Positions 1 through 6,737 of a stretch of 11,673 nucleotides of DNA are shown one piece after another. The number at the start of each line of letters is the position of its first letter. The stretch's first letter is position 1. The translations under genes were made by a program, and so were the position numbers. The notes below the pieces were generated by a model. The model searched no databases. It was not told the origin of the DNA and saw nothing but the letters and a program-made list of their open reading frames with translations. The DNA is from Chloroflexota bacterium (GTDB lineage: Bacteria > Chloroflexota > Limnocylindria > Limnocylindrales > CSP1-4), in NCBI GenBank assembly GCA_025935655.1, contig JAICUV010000096.1, positions 1-11,673 on the forward strand. The letters run 5' to 3'.

Positions 1-2
1 CG

Positions 3-1502
3 GCGCGGTCGTGGGAGGCGTTCGACGCGATCGTGCGCGAGCTCAGGCGCCTGGAGGACGACGAGACGCTGCTCGTCCAGTCGGGCAAGCCGGTCGCGGT
101 GTTCCGGACCCACGAGTGGGCGCCGCGCGTGCTCATCGCCAACTCCAACCTGGTGGGCAAGTGGGCGACCTGGGAGGTGTTCCGCGACCTGGAGCGGCAG
201 GGCCTGATGATGTACGGCCAGATGACCGCGGGGTCCTGGATCTACATCGGCACCCAGGGGATTCTCCAGGGCACGTACGAGACGTTCGCCGAGCTCGCCC
301 GCCAGCACTTCGGCGGATCGCTGCGGGGGCGGATCGTGCTCACGGCCGGCCTCGGCGGGATGGGCGGCGCGCAGCCGCTGTCGGTGACGATGAACGAGGG
401 CGTGTGCATCGCGATCGAGGTCGACGAGCAGCGCGCGCAGCGGCGCCACCAGATCGGCTACGTGGACCACCTGACGCACTCGCCGCAGGAGGCGCTGAAC
501 ATGGCCCGCCGGGCGGCCGAGGCCGGCGAGGCGACCTCGATCGCGCTGGTTGGCAACGCCGCCGAGATCGAGCCCGCGTGGGCGGCGGCGGGTGAGCCAT
601 TCGACGTCGTGACCGACCAGACCTCGGCGCACGACGCGCTCGGCGGGTACGTGCCCGCGGAGATCAGCCTCCACGACGCGCACGTCCTGCGGGTCAGCCA
701 GCCGGACGTGTACGAGCTCCGCTCGAAGCGGTCGATGGCCGCCCACGTCCGCGCGATGCTCGCGTTCCAGCGGGCCGGGGCCGTGGTGTTCGACTACGGC
801 AACAACCTGCGGGCCCAAGCCCAGGAGGCGGGCGTCGACAACGCGTTCGACTACCCGGGCTTCGTGCCCGCCTTCATCCGGCCCCAGTTCTGCGAGGGTC
901 GGGGGCCGTTCCGCTGGGCGGCGCTCTCCGGCGACCCCGAGGACATCCGGCGCACGGACCGCGCGATCCTGGAGCTGTTCCCGCACGACCGCGGGCTCCG
1001 CCGCTGGCTGGAGCTGGCCGAGTCCAAGGTGCCGTTCCAGGGCCTGCCGGCGCGGATCTGCTGGCTCGGGTACGGCGAGCGCCACCTCGCGGGCCTCGAG
1101 TTCAACCGCCTCGTGGCCGCGGGCGAGGTCAGGGCGCCGATCGTCATCGGTCGCGACCACCTGGACTCGGGCTCGGTCGCCTCGCCGAACCGCGAGACGG
1201 AGTCGATGAAGGACGGCACGGACGCCGTGGCCGACTGGCCGCTGCTCAATGCGATGGTCAACATCGCGGCAGGCGCGACGTGGGTCTCGATCCACCACGG
1301 CGGCGGCGTCGGCATCGGGTACAGCCAGCACGCCGGGATGGTGGTCGTGGCGGACGGGACGGAGCTCGCGGCGAAGAAGCTGTCGCGGGTGCTGCTGAGC
1401 GACCCCGGGATGGGCGTCGTGCGTCACGTCGACGCGGGCTACGAGCGCGCGATCGACGTCGCCCGGGAGCGTGGCGTCCGGATCCCGATGCTGGAGATCT
1501 AG
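3..1502 (+). CDS. hutU: Urocanate hydratase (urocanase), 5' end cut off by window edge
   Basis: Catalyses the second step of histidine degradation, NAD+-dependent hydration of urocanate to 4-imidazolone-5-propionate, in the cytoplasm. The open frame reaches the window edge: codons from position 3 read ARSWEAFDAIVRELRRL, normal internal urocanase sequence, so the GTG at 33 is not the start. 499 residues are present; the family is about 550-560, so roughly 55-60 N-terminal residues are missing. Visible motifs are QSGKPVAVFRTH, the glycine-rich GLGGMGGAQP segment and the urocanase signature FQGLPARICW. The Cys codon of that signature (1059-1061) corresponds to the essential Cys410 of the Pseudomonas putida enzyme. 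The C-terminal GATWVSIHHGGGVGIGYSQH block is also typical. A strong hairpin follows the stop, so this appears to be the last gene of its unit; hutH or another hut gene may lie upstream, outside the window. The identification is close to certain. Confidence 0.97.
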   Translation, partial: ARSWEAFDAIVRELRRLEDDETLLVQSGKPVAVFRTHEWAPRVLIANSNLVGKWATWEVFRDLERQGLMMYGQMTAGSWIYIGTQGILQGTYETFAELARQHFGGSLRGRIVLTAGLGGMGGAQPLSVTMNEGVCIAIEVDEQRAQRRHQIGYVDHLTHSPQEALNMARRAAEAGEATSIALVGNAAEIEPAWAAAGEPFDVVTDQTSAHDALGGYVPAEISLHDAHVLRVSQPDVYELRSKRSMAAHVRAMLAFQRAGAVVFDYGNNLRAQAQEAGVDNAFDYPGFVPAFIRPQFCEGRGPFRWAALSGDPEDIRRTDRAILELFPHDRGLRRWLELAESKVPFQGLPARICWLGYGERHLAGLEFNRLVAAGEVRAPIVIGRDHLDSGSVASPNRETESMKDGTDAVADWPLLNAMVNIAAGATWVSIHHGGGVGIGYSQHAGMVVVADGTELAAKKLSRVLLSDPGMGVVRHVDAGYERAIDVARERGVRIPMLEI

Positions 1503-1513
1503 CCGGGAATCGC

Positions 1514-1546
1514 GAGACCCGGGCGGATGCCCGGGTCTCTTCGTGT
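1514..1546 (+). terminator. Terminator-like hairpin after hutU
   Basis: A perfect 11-bp stem, GAGACCCGGGC (1514-1524) paired with GCCCGGGTCTC (1529-1539), has a GGAT loop and starts 11 bases after the hutU stop. It is followed by a short T-rich stretch (TTCGTGT). The T-tract is weak, but in a genome this GC-rich that is common. It also lies downstream of the opposite-strand gene ending at 1581, so it could serve both converging units. Confidence 0.75.
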
Positions 1547-1580
1547 CCGGCCGTGACGCCGAGGCGCCGCGAACTCGATG

Positions 1581-2468
1581 CTAGTTGTACAGGCAGCCCT
1601 TCTGGCCCGAGCGATTGGCGAAGCCGGTCCCGGTGGTGTAGGCGGCGTTGCTCCAGTTGCCCTGGATCTTCCAGTCGGCACCGTTGAGCGACACCGGCTG
1701 GCTGAACACCCAGGCGCACTTGTCGGAGTTCTCGGAGCCGCTGGTGTCGTACCAGCCGTCGCCGTGCGGGTCGGTCACGGCCTCGGACAGCTCGTGACCG
1801 CTCACGTTGGCGAGGGCCTCGAGGTTCTGCGAGCGGCTGGTACCGGGGTCCTGCGGGTCGCAGCCGGTATCGCCGGTGAGGTCGAAGAAGAACGCGAACT
1901 GGACCAGGACTCCCTTCACGGTGCCCCAGCTGTGCCACGCGCAGTACCCGGCGCTGCCACGCTTGATGTCCGTGTAGACCGGGTAGTAGCCGTTCGTGAC
2001 GGGGTTCGCGATGTTGTTCTGGACGATCCCCAGGACGGTCGACGTGCTCGGCGCGCGCCGTGGCGTGGCCGAGTAGTCGAAGAGCGACCCTGAGATCGAG
2101 ACGCCCTTGGACACGTGTGCGCCGGAGCTGTCGGTGTACTCCGTGTTCGTCCCCATGTAGCCCGTGTTGCCGAACGCCGCGTACAGCCCGTGGAGGCCGG
2201 TGACCACGTCGCCCTGGTACGCCGAGCCGCTCCACTTCGGGCCCCAGAAGATCGGCGTGACGGCGGCACCCGAGGCCATGACGGCCCCGTTGTGGTAGAC
2301 GAGGTTGGGGTTGCCGCCCCCTCCGCCCGGTCGCGCGTTGCCCTTCGCGTGGACGACGCCCATCATCGGGCCCACCCGGAGGTCGGAGCGGGGGGACGCC
2401 GCGGACGCGACGGGTACGGCAGCCATCAGCAGGCCGGTGACGGCCAGCAGGGTGAGCGCTCGGCGCAT
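1581..2468 (-). CDS. Secreted EXORDIUM/Phi_1-like protein with HELSEAVTDP motif
   Basis: A 295-residue exported protein of unknown substrate. The ATG at 2468 was chosen because a GAGGAG ribosome site sits a few bases upstream and a signal peptide follows directly: basic MRR, a hydrophobic core, and a likely cut after ASA near residue 23. The frame stays open upstream but without a signal-like start. After a glycine run (48-52) comes LVYHNGAVMASGAAVTPIFWG (57-77). From memory this resembles the start of the plant EXORDIUM/phosphate-induced protein 1 domain (Phi_1, PF04674: YHNG, then an IWYG-like strand). Residues 225-234, HELSEAVTDP, then GDGWYD and EN.DKCAW, match the HELAE...NP...WY...E.ADLC block of that family. 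The HE pair suggests a metal site, but no full HEXXH is present. Four cysteines lie in the second half. A promoter candidate lies upstream at 2578-2606. Confidence is high for a real secreted protein, moderate for the family. Confidence 0.8.
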   Translation of the reverse strand: MRRALTLLAVTGLLMAAVPVASAASPRSDLRVGPMMGVVHAKGNARPGGGGGNPNLVYHNGAVMASGAAVTPIFWGPKWSGSAYQGDVVTGLHGLYAAFGNTGYMGTNTEYTDSSGAHVSKGVSISGSLFDYSATPRRAPSTSTVLGIVQNNIANPVTNGYYPVYTDIKRGSAGYCAWHSWGTVKGVLVQFAFFFDLTGDTGCDPQDPGTSRSQNLEALANVSGHELSEAVTDPHGDGWYDTSGSENSDKCAWVFSQPVSLNGADWKIQGNWSNAAYTTGTGFANRSGQKGCLYN

Positions 2469-2577
2469 GGTTCTCCTCGATGCCCTGGTGAGCGGATGCG
2501 CGGGAACGCGCGTCGCGGGGCTTCGCGGTCCGATGACCGCCAGGGAGAACGGGACGCGTGGCTCGGCAGTGCGCGGT

Positions 2578-2606
2578 ATCAAAGCCCCTGTGGGTCCGGC
2601 TGTCAA
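2578..2606 (-). promoter_or_regulatory. Sigma70-like promoter for the EXORDIUM-like gene
   Basis: On the minus strand a consensus -35 TTGACA (2606-2601) is followed after 17 bases by TTTGAT (2583-2578), a 4/6 match to TATAAT. Transcription would start near 2571, giving a leader of about 100 bases before the ATG at 2468. No other -35 this good was noticed in the intergenic stretch. Confidence 0.5.
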
Positions 2607-2735
2607 CGGGCGACGGCCGCATGCGGTGCCTCCATGCGACGCCCGGCCCGCACCGCCGCGGCGCCGGTGCGTGCAGCGGCCCTGGAGGTACGCCAGCACC
2701 GCCCGCACCGGCCGGTGGTCGGCTGCCGCACCCGG

Positions 2736-2753
2736 TGACTCACCTGGGAGTCA
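2736..2753. promoter_or_regulatory. Dyad TGACTC-N6-GAGTCA, copy 1
   Basis: TGACTC (2736-2741) and GAGTCA (2748-2753) form a perfect 6+6 inverted repeat around ACCTGG. The same arms with the same 6-base gap recur at 2831-2848, exactly 95 bases away. This looks like a pair of binding sites for a dimeric regulator; the factor is unknown. Confidence 0.45.
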
Positions 2754-2830
2754 GATTGCCCCCCGCTGAGCACAGGGTCGCCCGCCAACTGGCAGTTACA
2801 GGCTCGCGTCCCGCACGCCGGGGCCCGAAT

Positions 2831-2848
2831 TGACTCCCTCGCGAGTCA
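2831..2848. promoter_or_regulatory. Dyad TGACTC-N6-GAGTCA, copy 2
   Basis: TGACTC (2831-2836) and GAGTCA (2843-2848) flank CCTCGC. The right arm is also the first six bases of the 15-base tandem array starting at 2843. The offset from copy 1 is 95 bases, about nine helical turns, so both would lie on the same DNA face. Confidence 0.45.
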
Positions 2849-2917
2849 CGGGCGAAGGAGTCACGGGCCGGACGGGCACGGGCGAAGGAATCACGCACCC
2901 GCGAGTCACGGACCGTC
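2843..2917. repeat. Five-unit 15-bp tandem repeat, consensus GAGTCACGGGCGAAG
   Basis: Units begin at 2843, 2858, 2873, 2888 and 2903. Unit 1 is GAGTCACGGGCGAAG, unit 2 GAGTCACGGGCCGGA, unit 3 CGGGCACGGGCGAAG, unit 4 GAATCACGCACCCGC and unit 5 GAGTCACGGACCGTC. Period and phase are exact through all five, although units 3-5 are diverged. The array is non-coding, lies just past the MFS stop (same strand sense) and 375 bases or more upstream of the EXORDIUM-like start. It may be a regulator-binding array or a slippage-derived minisatellite. Confidence 0.7.
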
Positions 2918-2960
2918 GGCCGGCGGATGGACCCGGCGGATGCCGAAGCCGGTCGCCGAC
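2915..2960 (-). terminator. Possible terminator after the MFS gene
   Basis: GTCGGC (2915-2920) can pair with GCCGAC (2955-2960), extended by CCGGC/GCCGG with a small bulge. This makes an imperfect hairpin that starts at the MFS stop codon. There is no T-tract, so the assignment is tentative. Confidence 0.25.
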
Positions 2961-4262
2961 TCAGGCCTGCGGGGCGGCGGCCATCGGCATCGCAGGCGCC
3001 TCGTCGTCCACCTGCTCGGGCATCTTCACGATGTGGCGAACCGAGCTCAGCGTCACCGGGATGAACGCGATCAGCCCGCCGAGCGCCCCCACGACGATCG
3101 TCTCCTGGAGGCCGATGACGCTCGCCAGCGCGCCGCCGAGGATCGCCCCGATCGGCATCGTGCCCCACACGATGAAGCGCATGGTCGCGTTCATCTTTCC
3201 CTGCATCCGCGGCGGCGTGATCGCCTGGCGCAGGCTCACCTGGTTGATGTTCCAGCCCACGCCGCAGAACCCGCCCAGGAACCCGGACAGCGCGACCGCG
3301 TACCAGATGAGCGCGTCCGGCGCGAAGGCCACCGGGAGCCCCGAGATGCTGAACCCGAACGCCATCAGCACGAGCGTCCGCCCGACGCCCAGCCGCCGTG
3401 TGATCCAGGCCGTCACGAACGCCGCGACGAGCACGCCCACGGAGCCGACCGAGAACGCGAACCCGATGGCCGCCGGCCCGAGGCCGCGCTCGCGGGTGAG
3501 GTACAGGATGAGGATCGCCCCGCCGACGTTGCCGAAGAAGTTCGAGGTGCCCGTCGTCGCGGCGATGCTCCGCAGCCAGCGGTGGCCGGTCACGTAGCGG
3601 ACCCCGACGGCGATCTCCTGGCGCATCGACGGCTTGGGACCGTGTGCCGCCTCGTCATGGGGCACGACGGGCGGCTCCGGCCGCCGGATGAAGAACACGA
3701 AGATCGCGGAGACCAGGTAGCTGAGGGAGTCGAGCAGCATCGCGAACGGCGCCTTGAGCAGCCCGATGAGGATGCCCGCCATGCCCGGGCCCAGGATCTG
3801 CGCCGCGCTGCGCGTGATCTCCAGCTTGGAGTTCCCGTCCACGAGCTGGTCGCGGTCCACCACCGACGGGACGTAGCTCTGGTACGAGACGTCGAAGAAC
3901 ACCGTGAGGATGCCGTTCACGAAGCCGACGATGTAGAGCTGCCAGATCGTGAGCGCGTCGAACGCGAAGGCCACGGGGATCGACGCGATCGCGATCGCCC
4001 GGCCCAGGTCGCCCGCGATGAGGATCGGCCGCCGGCGGAGCCGATCCACCCACACGCCGGCCGGGAGGCTGAACAGGATGAACGGCAGGAACTCGATCGT
4101 CGTCAGCAGGCCGAACTCGAACGGCGTGACGTCGAGCGTGGTGGCGGCGATCAGCGGGAGGGCGAGCTGCGTGATCGCGCTGCCGAAGACGCTGATGGTC
4201 TCCGCCGTCCAGAGCTTGAGGAAGTCCGGGTGGCGGAGGAGGCTGCGGGTGGGACGCTCCAT
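2961..4262 (-). CDS. MFS transporter (MFS_3 / EntS-like exporter family)
   Basis: A 433-residue inner-membrane protein, the usual length for a 12-helix major facilitator. Hydrophobic helices run from about residue 22 to 415, with a polar central loop near 195-215 (RRPEPPVVPHDEAAHGPKP) between the two six-helix halves. MFS motif A is visible as AGVWVDRLRRRP (68-79) in the loop after helix 2. The late segment SLRQAITPPRMQGKMNATMR is characteristic of the MFS_3 family (PF05977), which contains enterobactin and macrolide-type exporters. The substrate cannot be read from sequence. The gene diverges from ftcD across 99 bases. No ribosome site precedes the ATG, but a TAGACT -10-like element ends 9 bases upstream, suggesting a leaderless or very short-leader mRNA. 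A role in histidine metabolism is possible only by position and is not supported by the family. Confidence 0.92.
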   Translation of the reverse strand: MERPTRSLLRHPDFLKLWTAETISVFGSAITQLALPLIAATTLDVTPFEFGLLTTIEFLPFILFSLPAGVWVDRLRRRPILIAGDLGRAIAIASIPVAFAFDALTIWQLYIVGFVNGILTVFFDVSYQSYVPSVVDRDQLVDGNSKLEITRSAAQILGPGMAGILIGLLKAPFAMLLDSLSYLVSAIFVFFIRRPEPPVVPHDEAAHGPKPSMRQEIAVGVRYVTGHRWLRSIAATTGTSNFFGNVGGAILILYLTRERGLGPAAIGFAFSVGSVGVLVAAFVTAWITRRLGVGRTLVLMAFGFSISGLPVAFAPDALIWYAVALSGFLGGFCGVGWNINQVSLRQAITPPRMQGKMNATMRFIVWGTMPIGAILGGALASVIGLQETIVVGALGGLIAFIPVTLSSVRHIVKMPEQVDDEAPAMPMAAAPQA

Positions 4263-4271
4263 GCTCGGCGG

Positions 4272-4277
4272 AGTCTA
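4272..4277 (-). promoter_or_regulatory. -10 element TAGACT for the MFS gene
   Basis: On the minus strand TAGACT (TANNNT type) ends 9 bases before the ATG at 4262, so transcription would begin at or within a few bases of the start codon. No Shine-Dalgarno is present. No convincing -35 was seen. Confidence 0.4.
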
Positions 4278-4349
4278 GCGGGCAGACGGGCCCGGCGGCA
4301 CGTCCCGCGGGTGCTGCGCCGCCGACCGATTCGTCGCGCCGCGGGTCTG

Positions 4350-4355
4350 TAGCAT
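4350..4355 (+). promoter_or_regulatory. -10 element TAGCAT for ftcD-hutI, likely leaderless
   Basis: TAGCAT ends 6 bases (CGGGAC) before the GTG at 4362, placing the expected transcription start on the start codon itself. No ribosome site is visible. The spacing is the same as at the minus-strand gene starting at 7409. The -35 region is not recognisable. Confidence 0.5.
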
Positions 4356-4361
4356 CGGGAC

Positions 4362-5336
4362 GTGCTGGTCGAAAGCGTGCCCAACGTCTCGGAGGGGCGT
4401 CGCCTCGACGTGGTCGAGCGGCTCGCGGACGCCCTGACGACCGTCAACGGCGTGTTCCTGCTGGATCGCACCTCGGACGCGAGCCACAACCGCTCCGTGT
4501 TCACGGTCGCAGGCGAGCACGAGGCGGTCTGCGCGGGCCTCGAGCAGCTGGTGGGCACGGCGCTCGACGAGATCGCGATGGACGAGCACACGGGCGAGCA
4601 CCCCCGGATCGGCTCGGTGGACGTGGTCCCGTTCGTCCCGCTCGGCGACACCACGATGGACGCGTGCGTCGAGCTGGCCCGGGACTTTGGGAAGCGGATC
4701 GCCGCCCGATGGGACCTGCCGGTCTACCTCTACGCGCAGGCGGCGATGCGCTCCGACCGGGTGAAGCTCGCGGACGTGCGGCGTGGCCAGTACGAGGGCC
4801 TCAAGGCGGAGATCGCGCAGAACGGACGGCACCCGGACTTCGGGCCCGCGCGCATGCACCCCCGCGGCGGCGCGGTCGCCGTCGGGGCCCGGCCATTTCT
4901 CATCGCGTGGAACATCAACCTCGAATCGGACGACGTGGAGCTCGCGAAGCGGATCGCCCGACGGGTCCGGGAGTCCGGTGGCGGGCTGCCGCGCGTCCAG
5001 GCCAACGGGTTCCGCGTGGAGGAGCCGGAGCGCGGCCACCCGGTCCGGGCCCAGGTCTCGATGAACCTGCTCGACTTCCGCACGACGCCGATCTGGCAGG
5101 CGTGGGATGTCGTTGGCGAGCTCGCCGCCGAGGATGGCATCCGGCTCGCCGAGTCGGAGCTCATCGGGCTCGCGCCGCTCGCGGCGCTGCTGGACGTCGC
5201 GGACCACGCCGGCGCCCCCGCCGACGCCGACGACCGGACCCGGCTCGCGGCGGCGGCCGAGGCGATCCGGCTGCGCGACTTCGACCCGCTCATGGCGCTC
5301 GAGCTCCGCCTTGCGGCGGCGCGCGAAGGCGCATAG
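4362..5336 (+). CDS. ftcD: Glutamate formimidoyltransferase
   Basis: Transfers the formimino group of N-formimino-L-glutamate to tetrahydrofolate, giving glutamate and 5-formimino-THF (EC 2.1.2.5). This is the last step of the histidine route that HutU and HutI feed. The 324-residue protein has the N-terminal FTCD_N domain (about 1-180: ESVPNVSEGRR, SHNRSVFT, HTGEHPRIGSVDVVPFVP) and the C-terminal FTCD domain (about 181-320: MNLLDFRTTPIWQAW). His80 in GEHPR corresponds to the catalytic His82 of the porcine enzyme. The cyclodeaminase domain of the 541-residue mammalian fusion is absent, so a separate cyclodeaminase would be needed elsewhere. The GTG start is chosen because the conserved LVESVPN begins directly after it and a TAGCAT -10 sits 6 bases upstream. 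Its TAG is followed at once by the hutI ATG, so the two are co-transcribed. Identity is very secure. Confidence 0.95.
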   Translation: MLVESVPNVSEGRRLDVVERLADALTTVNGVFLLDRTSDASHNRSVFTVAGEHEAVCAGLEQLVGTALDEIAMDEHTGEHPRIGSVDVVPFVPLGDTTMDACVELARDFGKRIAARWDLPVYLYAQAAMRSDRVKLADVRRGQYEGLKAEIAQNGRHPDFGPARMHPRGGAVAVGARPFLIAWNINLESDDVELAKRIARRVRESGGGLPRVQANGFRVEEPERGHPVRAQVSMNLLDFRTTPIWQAWDVVGELAAEDGIRLAESELIGLAPLAALLDVADHAGAPADADDRTRLAAAAEAIRLRDFDPLMALELRLAAAREGA

Positions 5337-6704
5337 ATGACGCTCCGCCTCATCGAGGGCGGTCGCTCGAACGGGGACGCCCCGGGGCTGCTCATCCACG
5401 GCGCCTCGCAGGTGGCGACGCTCGCGGGCGGGATCCGGCGCGGCGACGCGCAGGGCGACCTCGCGCTGCTGGACGCGGGGGTGGTGGGCGGCCCGGGCGC
5501 GGCCGAGGCGCCGGTCGTGGCGACGTGGGACGGGCGCGTGGTCGCGGTCGGGCCGCGGGACCAGGTGGAGGCGGGCCTCGAGCGCAACGGGATGCCGCTC
5601 GCGCGGTTCGCCCGGCTGGACGCGGACGGCGGGGTCGTCACGCCCGGGCTCGTGGACCCGCACACGCACCTCGTGTTCGCGGGCACGCGCGAGCGGGAGC
5701 TCGTGCTCCGGCAGCGCGGCGCGGGCTACCTCGAGATCCTCGAGGCCGGCGGCGGGATCCTGTCGACCGTCGCCGCGACGCGCCGGGCGACCGAGGAGGA
5801 GCTGGCCGCGCACGGCCGGCGATGGCTGGACGAGATGCTCCGCCACGGCGTCACCTCGGTGGAGGCGAAGTCGGGCTACGGCCTGGACCTCGCGACGGAG
5901 CTGCGGCTGCTCGCGGTGGCCCACGCGCTGGGCAAGGAGGGGCCGGTGGACGTCCTGCCGACGTTCCTGGGCGCCCACGCCGTCCCGGCCGAGTTCCGCG
6001 CCCGGCCCGACGGCACGGAGGCCTATGTCCGGAGTGTCATCGAGGAGCAGCTGCCGGGGGTCGCGGCGCAGGGTCGGGCGCTCTCGTGTGACGTGTTCTG
6101 CGAGCAGGGCGTGTTCAGCGCGGACCAGAGCCGGCGGATCCTCGTCGCGGCCGCCGGGTACGGGATGTCGGTCCGTCTCCACGCCGACGAGCTGGCGCCG
6201 AGCGGCGGGGCGGAGCTGGCCGCCGAGCTGGGCGCCGTGTCCGCGGATCACCTCCACACCCCGTCCGAGACCGGGCTCGCCGCGCTCGCCGCGGCGGCCG
6301 CGGGCGGCCATCCGACCGTCGCGACGCTCCTCCCCGCCACGACGTGGTTCCTCATGGCCGACGAGCCCGCGCCGGCCCGCCGGTTCATCGACGCGGGCGT
6401 GCCCGTCGCCCTGGGCACCGACTTCAACCCCGGGACCTCGCCCAACCCGAACCTGCCACTGGTGATGACCGTCGCATGCCTCGAGATGCGGCTGTCGCCC
6501 GAGGAGGCGCTGGCCGCGGTGACCGTCAACGCCGCGTACGCGGCCGGAATCGGCGACCAGGCGGGATCGCTGGAGCCGGGCAAGCTCGGCGACGTCGTGA
6601 TCTGGCGGGCCCGCTCGGTGGGGGAGCTGCCCTACTGGGTGGGTGCAGACCTCGTCGACGTCGTCGTCAAGCGGGGCCGGATCGTCTACCGCCGCGCGGG
6701 CTGA
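5337..6704 (+). CDS. hutI: Imidazolonepropionase
   Basis: Hydrolyses 4-imidazolone-5-propionate to N-formimino-L-glutamate in the cytoplasm, the step between HutU and FtcD. It is an amidohydrolase-fold protein of 455 residues, somewhat longer than the usual 400-420. The excess includes about 17 residues before the normal family start (LLIHGASQVATLAGG) and an Ala/Gly-rich insert near 50-60. Metal and active-site residues are in place: H109 and H111 in DPHTHLVFAGTRERE, H214 in FLGAHAVP, H282 in HADE, H305/H307 in SADHLH and D362 in LGTDFNPGTSPN. The family hallmark EAKSGYGLD is at 176-184. The ATG abuts the ftcD stop (TAGATG) and a GAAGG ribosome site lies 7 bases upstream inside ftcD, which supports this start and translational coupling. 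It is the last gene of the ftcD-hutI unit, facing the convergent gene ending at 6738. Confidence 0.96.
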   Translation: MTLRLIEGGRSNGDAPGLLIHGASQVATLAGGIRRGDAQGDLALLDAGVVGGPGAAEAPVVATWDGRVVAVGPRDQVEAGLERNGMPLARFARLDADGGVVTPGLVDPHTHLVFAGTRERELVLRQRGAGYLEILEAGGGILSTVAATRRATEEELAAHGRRWLDEMLRHGVTSVEAKSGYGLDLATELRLLAVAHALGKEGPVDVLPTFLGAHAVPAEFRARPDGTEAYVRSVIEEQLPGVAAQGRALSCDVFCEQGVFSADQSRRILVAAAGYGMSVRLHADELAPSGGAELAAELGAVSADHLHTPSETGLAALAAAAAGGHPTVATLLPATTWFLMADEPAPARRFIDAGVPVALGTDFNPGTSPNPNLPLVMTVACLEMRLSPEEALAAVTVNAAYAAGIGDQAGSLEPGKLGDVVIWRARSVGELPYWVGADLVDVVVKRGRIVYRRAG

Positions 6705-6710
6705 CCGGGC

Positions 6711-6737
6711 CGCCCTCCGGGCGACGAGCCGGCCGGC
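6711..6737. terminator. Weak hairpins between convergent hutI and MBL-fold gene
   Basis: Only 33 bases separate the two stops. They hold a 5-bp hairpin CGCCC-TCC-GGGCG (6711-6723) and a 10-base palindrome GCCGGCCGGC (6728-6737) touching the minus-strand stop. There is no T-tract on either strand; a shared bidirectional terminator is possible but not clear. Confidence 0.3.

Larger units (their letters stand above)
2469..2960. other. Intergenic region with repeats, no gene seen
   Basis: 492 bases separate two minus-strand genes. No frame here has a ribosome site and family-like sequence. The stretch holds the promoter candidate at 2578-2606 and an inverted pair CCTCCA/TGGAGG (2629-2634, 2683-2688). 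It also holds two spaced dyads and a tandem repeat array (listed separately), and a direct repeat CCGGCGGATG at 2920-2929 and 2933-2942. Confidence 0.6.

Noticed and set aside
33..35. GTG at 33 as the hutU start
   Set aside because: Conserved urocanase sequence continues upstream to position 3 in the same frame, so the gene is truncated by the window, not started here.
2469..2708. Longer N-terminus for the EXORDIUM-like protein (375 residues)
   Set aside because: The extra 80 residues are Arg/Pro-rich, cross the promoter candidate and would bury the signal peptide; the ATG at 2468 has a ribosome site and a signal sequence.
2940..4352. A 470-codon plus-strand open frame antisense to the MFS gene
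   Set aside because: Charged, repetitive RDEHPR-rich translation with no family resemblance; the MFS frame on the other strand is unmistakable.
4275..6311. A 678-codon minus-strand open frame antisense to ftcD and hutI
   Set aside because: Its Arg/Pro/His/Ala-rich sequence with no hydrophobic core is typical of a shadow frame in GC-rich DNA, and the opposite strand carries two well-conserved enzymes.
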